From JAYVIQ01 sp043770215 (GTDB taxonomy: Bacteria; Bacteroidota; Bacteroidia; Cytophagales; JAAEPT01), in the NCBI GenBank assembly GCA_043770215.1, contig JAYVIQ010000193.1, forward strand, positions 1 through 32,909: a DNA stretch of 32,909 bases, given 5' to 3'. Position numbers and translations under genes: made by a program. The notes beneath the pieces are model-generated. The model had not been told where the DNA came from, ran no database searches, and was given only the letters and a program-made list of their open reading frames with translations. Below are positions 23,748 to 30,532 of the stretch, piece by piece; position 1 is the first letter of the stretch; each line of letters opens with the position of its first letter.

Positions 23748-24923
23748 TTATTGTTCTTTTTCGGTGATGTTTTTTTTATTTTTTCTTTCTCTTCTGCTTT
23801 TTTTCTCAGAAACTACAGGCTCTTGTGGTTTAGGCTCGGGTTCTTGACTTATAGTTTCTATTACCTCGCTATCTGTTTGTACAGACTCCATGGACAATAA
23901 TGTGTTTTTTGTTTCTTCAATAATTGGAGCTTCTTCTTTTACTTTTTGCTTACGTTTTTGTAGGGGTGGTTGTATCTCTTTTGCTGCTACTGTAGCTGCA
24001 ACTTTAATAGGGGCGGTTGCCGAGTCTTTTTTTACTGAATCAATTAAAGTAATTTTTGGAGGTAATATTTTTTCTTCAGTGGTAACTACGTTCGTTTTTT
24101 TTATGGTGGGTGTATCTGATTTTATTTTTTGTACAATAGTAGGTTTAGTATCATTTTTTTGAATTAATAAAACACCTAAAAACACTGCTGCTATGCTTGT
24201 ACTTATGGCAATAGCCCATTTCTTCCAATTGCTTGTTTTTATATGCTCTATTAATTTTTTTTCTAATGTTCTATCAAAATCTATATGGTCTAAAGATTCT
24301 ATTTTACTTTGTTTCCATTTATTTAAACAAGTAAGCGTGTTTTCATTTATAGCAAAATTGGATTCAAATTTCTTTTTGTCGTCTTTGTTTAATAAATTTT
24401 CTAAGTAATCAAAACACCACTGATCTACAGATGTGTCTAAAATTTTATCATCTACAGAAAAACTGTGCATGCCTACTTCTAAAAATCTTTTTCTACCTCT
24501 AAATAAGCCTGTTTTTGCTAAACTTAGGTCTAGCTCAAGAATTTCAGCTATTTCATTGAACTCACATTTGACAACGTCTCTTAGTAAAATAATAGATTTA
24601 TATTTCAATTTAAGCTTATCCAATGGGTCATTTGCTGTAAAACCTATTGCCTCTGATTGATAATTGAACAAAATAAATTCTTGAGGCGTATGCGTATATT
24701 TTTTTATTGTTCTGATGTGGTCTATGAGTCTACGATAGGCATTTTTGAATAACCAAACTTTGGTTTTAGATACATTTATGCTGCCTACTTTGTCCCAAAA
24801 GTCATCAAAAGTTTTAGTTAAAATAGATTGACATACTTCTTGATGAGAGAAATTGCTGTATAAAAATCTGTAAACAGCTGGTGCGTATTGGCTCACTGAT
24901 TGTATGTAATCTCTATCATTCAT
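23748..24923 (-). CDS. Membrane-tethered ECF-type sigma factor fused to anti-sigma-like segment
   Basis: The 391-residue protein starts with a sigma region 2-like part (about 10-72, with VWLFKNAYRRLIDHIR) and a region 4 helix-turn-helix (about 98-147, LKLKYKSIILLRDVVKCEFNEIAEILELDLSLAKTGLFRGRKRF). Residues 166-205 (DQWCFDYLENLLNKDDKKKFESNF...) look like the N-terminal helix pair of Bacteroidota anti-sigma factors, without the HxxxCxxC zinc motif. A membrane helix follows (about 235-254), then a 137-residue outer tail rich in Pro, Lys and Glu. So one chain seems to combine promoter recognition, self-inhibition and a membrane sensor. Activation by proteolysis or by pull on the tail would be inference. 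It sits between suhB-like and cyclophilin genes. Confidence 0.75.
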   Translation of the reverse strand: MNDRDYIQSVSQYAPAVYRFLYSNFSHQEVCQSILTKTFDDFWDKVGSINVSKTKVWLFKNAYRRLIDHIRTIKKYTHTPQEFILFNYQSEAIGFTANDPLDKLKLKYKSIILLRDVVKCEFNEIAEILELDLSLAKTGLFRGRKRFLEVGMHSFSVDDKILDTSVDQWCFDYLENLLNKDDKKKFESNFAINENTLTCLNKWKQSKIESLDHIDFDRTLEKKLIEHIKTSNWKKWAIAISTSIAAVFLGVLLIQKNDTKPTIVQKIKSDTPTIKKTNVVTTEEKILPPKITLIDSVKKDSATAPIKVAATVAAKEIQPPLQKRKQKVKEEAPIIEETKNTLLSMESVQTDSEVIETISQEPEPKPQEPVVSEKKSRRERKNKKNITEKEQ

Positions 24924-25059
24924 AATTTAAGCTTATTAAAAGTGTACAATACCTTTGTATCTATACGTATTCAATTTAAAGATAAAAACAAACTTATCAA
25001 AAAGTTATCCACATTATTATAACATATTTATTTGCTGGCTTAAATCTTAAGACTTGATT

Positions 25060-25851
25060 TTAGTTCCAATGCCTTTGTATTACTTCTATAAATTCAGTTT
25101 GAAACCCGCTAGAACATACAATTTCTAGACCATCATAAATGTCTGGTTCATGACTAAAGTCGCTTACTATACCGCCTGCTTCTCTAACTATTAGTGCCCC
25201 TGCCATAACATCATATGGGTGTAAATTAAATTCAAAGTAACCATCAAATCTTCCGCAGGCAACATAGCATAAATCCATTGCTGCAGAACCAAATCTGCGT
25301 AAACCATGTGACCTACCCAGTATTTCTTTCATGATAGAAAAATAATTGTCTGCTTTGTCTAACAAAGAATATGGAAATCCAGTGGCTATCAAAGAATCTT
25401 TCATGGCATTGCAACCAGAAACCCTGATTTTCTCTTCATTCATAAAAGCACCTCCATTTAAGTATGCAGAAAAGCATTCATTTCTATTGGGCTCATGTAC
25501 CACACCCACCAAAATTTCTCTTGCATTGCATAAAGCCACAGAAACACCAAAAAATGGTACTAAGTGAACGAAATTATTGGTGCCATCCAATGGATCAATT
25601 ACCCAATGTAAACCCTCTGTATTTGTATTTTCGGTTTCTTCCTCTGTTAAAAATCCTGCATTAGGTACTATTTTTTGTAAGCCAGAAACTAGTCTATTTT
25701 CTGATTCTCTATCAACATAAGAAACAGGATCGTTGTAGCCTTTAGAAATGATTTTGTTTCTATCAAAATTTTGAAGTTCTGATACTTGAAATTTACCCAC
25801 TTCTTTTGTGAGTTCGCACACTTGTAAGCGTATTGAATTTAGATCTAGCAT
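25060..25851 (-). CDS. Inositol monophosphatase family protein (SuhB-like)
   Basis: A 263-residue Mg-dependent phosphatase. The metal site is complete: E70/E71 in FLTEEETE, WVIDPLDGTNNF with D86 and D89, and the final Asp in HPYDVMAGALIVREAGG. In bacteria, relatives act on inositol-1-phosphate or on 3'-phosphoadenosine 5'-phosphate, or bind the transcription machinery as SuhB; which applies cannot be decided. ATG is 4 bp downstream of the lnt stop, so the two are co-transcribed. Confidence 0.9.
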   Translation of the reverse strand: MLDLNSIRLQVCELTKEVGKFQVSELQNFDRNKIISKGYNDPVSYVDRESENRLVSGLQKIVPNAGFLTEEETENTNTEGLHWVIDPLDGTNNFVHLVPFFGVSVALCNAREILVGVVHEPNRNECFSAYLNGGAFMNEEKIRVSGCNAMKDSLIATGFPYSLLDKADNYFSIMKEILGRSHGLRRFGSAAMDLCYVACGRFDGYFEFNLHPYDVMAGALIVREAGGIVSDFSHEPDIYDGLEIVCSSGFQTEFIEVIQRHWN

Positions 25852-25855
25852 TATT

Positions 25856-27439
25856 TTAAAGTAATTTTTTAATGATTATAAAAACTAACAAGAATAAAAG
25901 AAGAAAGGATGCTATTTTACCTATATAATCTCCATGATTAGCGTAAAAAGTAATGTTGGTATTCCCTAATACTATTTCAGATTTTAAGCAGGCGTTTTGT
26001 CTATATTCTGTCTTAAGAAAATCTTCTCCTTTAGCATTAAAAAAGCCAGAAAATCCAGTGTTAGCACTTCTGGCAATGGGCAATCTATTTTCTATAGCTC
26101 TTAGCCTTGCATAATCATAGTGGTGCCTGTGGCCCTCTGTGTTATTCCACCAATCATCATTGGTAAGAATAAACAAAATTTGTGCGCCATTTTTATTAAA
26201 CTCTGCTATATGCTCTCCAAAAATACTTTCATAGCAAATAGAGGGGGCTACTTTTACTCCGTTTTGGTTTGTAAATGGGACTTGATATTCCTGACCAAAA
26301 AAATGCCCAAATCCTACGCCGCCTAATATTGCTTCTAAAGGCGTTATAAGCCAAGGAAAAGGAACTTGCTCAGCACCCGGAACAAATTTGCTTTTATGGT
26401 AAATAGATATAGAATCTTTGGAAAATAATAGGGCCGAATTGTAGCTCTCATAATAGCCTAAGCCTTCTTGAAATGAAGCAAATTCTGTAGGGTTTTGTTG
26501 ATCTTTACATAATTCATAGCTATCAAATCCAGCAACAAGACTTAAGTTAGGATAATCCTTTAAAAATGTTTTTAATGCTCCAAAATACTCGCCGCTTTTG
26601 AAGTAACTTTCTCTATGCGAGCCAGAAATAGAAGTTTCTGGCCATACCAAAAAAGCAGTTTTTTGTGTTAGCTTTTCTCTAGATTTTTCTATCATGATTT
26701 TCAATTGCTCATAATAAGGAATAAAGTCTTTTCCAGCACTCCATTTTTGTGTAAATGTGTTGAAATTAGGTTGCAGCACTACTACTTCTACAGTATTTGA
26801 ACTGTTAGATGGATTTAATTCATAATTTTTGAAAATAAGAAAAGACACAAAAATGGGCAATAAAAAAATACCTATGGCAGAAAGCACTTTAAGTTTATTC
26901 ATGTCTGAAAAAATAGAATACAACAAGGCACTAACAATCAAAATCCACAAGGAGCCTCCTGCTGTACCTGTGTATTCGTACCATTGTACTATTTCTGGAA
27001 ATTTTGCTAAGCCATTGCCAAGCGTAAGCCAAGGCCATGTTAGAGACCAGTTATGATGTAAGTATTCAAAACCCAACCAAGAAAAGACAAACACAGGCAT
27101 AACTAATTTTTTCATCCCTGTTTTGTAAGCAAACTTCATAAAGAAAAAAGGAAGTGTCATTAATGCAGCATTGGCTAAATTTGCCATTAATAAGCCTCCT
27201 ATTGTTGCATGATATAGCCACCAGGTTCCAAGGGAATTCCAAGTTAGTAATCCTAAATAGAGAATAGAAAAATAAGCAAGATTAGAACGTTTGGTTTCAA
27301 TTAGTATCATGGCAGATCTAATGAATAAAGCCATACCAATAAACAAAAATGGAAAAAACGGACTGGATGGCCACCCAGCCCATAGGCAAATACCTGCTAG
27401 TAATGAAAGTAACAAAGGGTTATTATGTGCAGATTTCAT
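25856..27439 (-). CDS. lnt: Apolipoprotein N-acyltransferase
   Basis: It adds the third acyl chain to the N-terminal cysteine of lipoproteins in the inner membrane. The 527-residue protein has six or so N-terminal membrane helices, a nitrilase-like periplasmic domain and a last membrane helix. The Glu-Lys-Cys triad is visible in FLVWPETSISG, YHKSKFVPGAEQVPFPW and APSICYESIFGEH; the LTNDDWW and ARLRAIENRLPIARSANTGFSG motifs follow. ATG at 27439 is preferred to a TTG at 27487. Its likely substrates in this window include the 50-residue lipoprotein at 6854. Confidence 0.94.
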   Translation of the reverse strand: MKSAHNNPLLLSLLAGICLWAGWPSSPFFPFLFIGMALFIRSAMILIETKRSNLAYFSILYLGLLTWNSLGTWWLYHATIGGLLMANLANAALMTLPFFFMKFAYKTGMKKLVMPVFVFSWLGFEYLHHNWSLTWPWLTLGNGLAKFPEIVQWYEYTGTAGGSLWILIVSALLYSIFSDMNKLKVLSAIGIFLLPIFVSFLIFKNYELNPSNSSNTVEVVVLQPNFNTFTQKWSAGKDFIPYYEQLKIMIEKSREKLTQKTAFLVWPETSISGSHRESYFKSGEYFGALKTFLKDYPNLSLVAGFDSYELCKDQQNPTEFASFQEGLGYYESYNSALLFSKDSISIYHKSKFVPGAEQVPFPWLITPLEAILGGVGFGHFFGQEYQVPFTNQNGVKVAPSICYESIFGEHIAEFNKNGAQILFILTNDDWWNNTEGHRHHYDYARLRAIENRLPIARSANTGFSGFFNAKGEDFLKTEYRQNACLKSEIVLGNTNITFYANHGDYIGKIASFLLLFLLVFIIIKKLL

Positions 27440-27743
27440 GTGTACAAATTTTCTATAGATGAAAGTAGTAAAAGTAATTGAAAACAAATAGGAAAAGTGA
27501 ACAACTATTTGGTCTGTTTTTATGATTATTTTAGAGTATTTACAGAAATATGAGGGTTAGATTTATAGAAAGATATCACAGAAAGTGTTTTATTTAGCTT
27601 GAAAGAAATATTTTTTTAGGGGTAAATTTTTTAGAAGTGTACAAGCGCTAGAAAGTTTATATATTCGTAACACTATTGTTTTTTTTACGTTAGTAAAATA
27701 ATAATAATATGTTGGACACAATCATTTAATCATCTATAAAATT
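27440..27743. other. Divergent intergenic region between lnt and LOG gene
   Basis: Very AT-rich, 304 bases, no gene or RNA visible. It should hold the promoters of lnt (minus) and the LOG-family gene (plus). No exact TAnnTTTG box with a proper TTTG partner was found; the best plus-strand candidate is TATGTTGG near 27708-27715, one mismatch, preceded at about 20 bp by a T run. Confidence 0.4.
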
Positions 27744-28463
27744 ATGACATCTGATCAGGAAAATGAGCAAAAGTTAAGAACCGCCTTCAAACATAAAACT
27801 TGGAACGAGGTAAAAACAGAAAATACTTGGGAAATTTTTAAAGTAATGGCCGAGTTGGTAGAAGGATTTGAGACTCTTGCTAAAATAGGTCCCTGTGTTT
27901 CTATTTTTGGTTCTGCAAGAACTAAGCCAGACAATAAGTATTACATTATGGCTGTAGAAATGGCCGAAAAACTTGTAGAAAACGGATACGGAGTCATTAC
28001 TGGAGGCGGACCTGGCATCATGGAGGCAGGAAATAAAGGAGCGCATTTGGCCGGTGGTTCATCAGTTGGCTTAAATATAGAATTGCCTTTTGAACAAAAT
28101 GGTAACCAATATATTGATAGAGACAAAATGATTAATTTCGACTTTTTCTTTACAAGAAAAGTCATGTTTGTTAAATATTCTCAAGGTTTTATTGTAATGC
28201 CAGGCGGAATGGGTACAATGGACGAACTTTTTGAGGCAATTACCTTAATACAAACGGGTAAAATTGGAAGGTTTCCAATTATTTTAGTTGGTAGTAGCTA
28301 TTGGGGGGGGTTAATAGACTGGATAAAAACATCTATGTTAGAAATGGAACACAACATCAATCCAGAAGACTTAAACCTAATAAAAATAGTAGATACTACA
28401 GAGGATGCTATAAAAATTATAAATGACTTTTATGGCAAGTATTTATTAAGACCAAATTTCTAG
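27744..28463 (+). CDS. LOG family protein (nucleotide phosphoribohydrolase-like)
   Basis: A 239-residue Rossmann-type protein of the LOG/TIGR00730 group, formerly called lysine decarboxylase-like. It has the SIFGSART start, VITGGGPGIMEAGNKGA, and the PGGMGTMDE motif (residues 153-161) with the conserved Arg/Lys pair before it (R138, K139). Studied members release the base from nucleoside 5'-monophosphates, as in cytokinin activation in plants. Nothing in the neighbours tells the natural substrate. It ends against the convergent metK gene, with a shared hairpin between. Confidence 0.9.
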   Translation: MTSDQENEQKLRTAFKHKTWNEVKTENTWEIFKVMAELVEGFETLAKIGPCVSIFGSARTKPDNKYYIMAVEMAEKLVENGYGVITGGGPGIMEAGNKGAHLAGGSSVGLNIELPFEQNGNQYIDRDKMINFDFFFTRKVMFVKYSQGFIVMPGGMGTMDELFEAITLIQTGKIGRFPIILVGSSYWGGLIDWIKTSMLEMEHNINPEDLNLIKIVDTTEDAIKIINDFYGKYLLRPNF

Positions 28464-28473
28464 GTACTAAAAA

Positions 28474-28509
28474 AAATCCCCATTTAAGCTTTAACTTAAA
28501 AGGGGATTT
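28474..28509 (-). terminator. Terminator between LOG gene and metK
   Basis: An 8-bp stem with CCCC/GGGG core (28474-28481 with 28502-28509), one A-A mismatch and six further pairs (28483-28488 with 28495-28500) around a CTTTAA loop. The minus strand then reads a T run, so it chiefly ends metK transcription; it may also stop the LOG transcript. Confidence 0.75.
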
Positions 28510-28528
28510 GAAATTTAGATAACATCTT

Positions 28529-29782
28529 TTACAGCCCAAATGCCTCTTTTACAGCATCTACATAATCTAATTTTTCCCAAGTAAAAAACTCAACTTCGCG
28601 CTTTACTTTATTTCCTTGAGCATCTTCAAATTCAACAGTGTCTATATAAGATTCTCTACCCATATGGCCATAAGCCGCCGTTTTGGAATAGATAGGGTTT
28701 CTTAGTTTTAGCCTTTGTTCTATCGAATAAGGTCTCATATCAAACACTTTAGAAACAATAGCAGCTATTTCACCATCTGTTTTTCCTAGTGTAGAAGTGC
28801 CATACGTATCTATGAATATACCCATTGGTTCTACTACACCTATGGCATAAGAAACTTGTACCAAAACCTCACCAGCAACACCAGCGGCCACCAAATTTTT
28901 AGCAATATGTCTTGTGGCATATGCAGCAGATCTATCTACTTTAGATGGATCTTTACCAGAAAATGCACCTCCGCCGTGTGCTCCTTTACCACCGTAAGTA
29001 TCTACAATAATTTTACGTCCTGTTAATCCAGTATCTCCATGAGGGCCACCTATAACAAACTTTCCTGTTGGGTTTATATGGTATTTTATATCGTTGTTAA
29101 AAAGCTTTTGTAATGATGGTTTTAACTGGCTTTTTATTTTAGGAATTAAAGTTTTAATAATATCATTTTTAATTCTTTCAAGCATAGCTGGTTCGCTAGC
29201 AAAATCGTCATGTTGAGTAGAAACTACTATTGCATCTATTCGCATAGGTACATTATCATCAGAGTATTCTATAGTTACTTGAGATTTTGCATCTGGACGT
29301 AAATAAGTCATTATTTCGCCTTCTTTTCTAATTTTAGCTAATTCTCTTAGAATCCTATGAGATAAGTCTAAAGCCAAAGGCATAAAGTTATCTGTTTCGT
29401 TGCTTGCATAACCAAACATCATTCCTTGGTCTCCAGCGCCTTGCTCTTCTGGATTTGTTTTATCTACACCTTGGTTTATATCTGCACTTTGCTCATGTAT
29501 AGCAGAAATTACTGCACAACTGTTTGCTTCAAATTGATATTCTCCTTTAGTGTAGCCTATTTCAGCTATTGTTTTACGAGCAATTTTTTGAACATCTAAA
29601 TGAGCAGAAGACTTAACTTCTCCAGCCAATACCGTCAAACCAGTAGTTACTAAAGTTTCACATGCTACTTTGGAAGATGGATCAAACGCTAAGTAATTGT
29701 CTATCAATGCATCTGATATTTGATCGGCAATTTTATCTGGGTGTCCTTCAGAGACTGATTCTGATGTAAATAGATATGGCAT
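28529..29782 (-). CDS. metK: S-adenosylmethionine synthetase
   Basis: It makes S-adenosylmethionine from methionine and ATP. The 417-residue protein has all the family marks: FTSESVSEGHPDKIADQ at the N-terminus, GAGDQGMMFGYA, TVVSTQHD-like VVSTQHDDF, GKFVIGGPHGDTGLTGRKIIVDTYGG, and GGGAFSGKDPSKVDRSAAY near the C-terminal third. It is a long version (E. coli has 384), as in other Bacteroidota. No SAM riboswitch is recognisable upstream. It is transcribed alone. Confidence 0.97.
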   Translation of the reverse strand: MPYLFTSESVSEGHPDKIADQISDALIDNYLAFDPSSKVACETLVTTGLTVLAGEVKSSAHLDVQKIARKTIAEIGYTKGEYQFEANSCAVISAIHEQSADINQGVDKTNPEEQGAGDQGMMFGYASNETDNFMPLALDLSHRILRELAKIRKEGEIMTYLRPDAKSQVTIEYSDDNVPMRIDAIVVSTQHDDFASEPAMLERIKNDIIKTLIPKIKSQLKPSLQKLFNNDIKYHINPTGKFVIGGPHGDTGLTGRKIIVDTYGGKGAHGGGAFSGKDPSKVDRSAAYATRHIAKNLVAAGVAGEVLVQVSYAIGVVEPMGIFIDTYGTSTLGKTDGEIAAIVSKVFDMRPYSIEQRLKLRNPIYSKTAAYGHMGRESYIDTVEFEDAQGNKVKREVEFFTWEKLDYVDAVKEAFGL

Positions 29783-30094
29783 AATTCAATTTTATAAAAC
29801 TCCTACGAACTTACGGCTTTAAAATCTTATTTCAAAACAAATGAAAGCATTCAGATAATGGCAATTAAGTAGTAATTTATCTTTTTTTTGATCCTTTCTA
29901 TTTACACTATTTAAAACATTTTGAATCAATGAATCCAACTTTTTAAACTTTAGTTACTTTACACAAATGCTTACTCTAATTTATTTGAAGACTTTTCTGA
30001 TTTAACAGAAGTACTTTTTTACATTGTTTTGAAATAGGTATATTTTTTTAGTATGCATGCATAACATTTTTTTTACTCGTTCGTATAAACGTAA
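29783..30094. other. Divergent intergenic region between metK and marR
   Basis: 312 bases, AT-rich, with no gene. I looked for a SAM riboswitch before metK and saw no paired architecture. A GTAGGAG stretch before metK can serve as ribosome binding site. Close to marR lies the perfect palindrome TATGCATGCATA (30052-30063), a possible MarR operator. No exact -7/-33 pair was found on either strand. Confidence 0.4.
30052..30063. promoter_or_regulatory. Palindrome before marR, possible operator
   Basis: The 12 bases TATGCATGCATA are self-complementary and lie 31 bp before the marR ATG, next to a T-rich stretch that may include the promoter. MarR proteins bind short palindromes at their own promoters, so autoregulation is plausible but unproved. 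Confidence 0.35.
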
Positions 30095-30532
30095 ATGAAC
30101 AGAAAGAAAACAGTTTGTTACAACATTAAAGCAGCTTGGCATACCATTTCATGTATGTACAATGGTTTTGGTATAGAACATAATGTTTCTATTTCTATGG
30201 GATACGTACTTATAAATCTTTCTACAGAAAAAAGTGTCCCATCTACACATATTGCCCCATTGTTAGGCATGGAGGCAAGAAGTTTAACTAGATTGTTAAA
30301 ATCTATGGAAGAACAAAAACTGATAAAAAAACAAATAGATATTTTAGATAAAAGGCAAGTAAATATTTATTTAACAGATACAGGGAATAAAAAAAAAGCA
30401 ATAGTTGCTAAAATTATCAAAGATTTTAACCATATTCTACTGTCAAAAATTGACAAGAGTGAGCTTTTGATTTTTAACAAGGTATTGGAGCAAATAACAA
30501 ATATTACAGAACATAACTTTAAAGAGGTATGA
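30095..30532 (+). CDS. MarR family transcriptional regulator
   Basis: A 145-residue winged-helix protein. The N-terminal dimerisation helix is followed by the DNA-binding core: HIAPLLGMEARSLTRLLKSMEEQKLIKKQIDILDKRQVNIYLTDTG, with the typical D-K-R wing, then a C-terminal helix pair. Its stop overlaps the start of the fadB-like gene as ATGA (30529-30532), so it is translated with a beta-oxidation gene; similar MarR genes precede fatty acid oxidation operons in many Bacteroidota. An acyl-CoA or fatty acid as signal is inference. Confidence 0.9.
   Translation: MNRKKTVCYNIKAAWHTISCMYNGFGIEHNVSISMGYVLINLSTEKSVPSTHIAPLLGMEARSLTRLLKSMEEQKLIKKQIDILDKRQVNIYLTDTGNKKKAIVAKIIKDFNHILLSKIDKSELLIFNKVLEQITNITEHNFKEV

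Noticed and set aside
25005..25013. Perfect DnaA-box TTATCCACA before the sigma-fusion gene
   Set aside because: A single box; in 33 kb of AT-rich DNA this can occur by chance, and no cluster, dnaA or dnaN gene is present.
29783..29880. Possible SAM riboswitch upstream of metK
   Set aside because: No set of paired helices matching a SAM aptamer can be seen in the leader.
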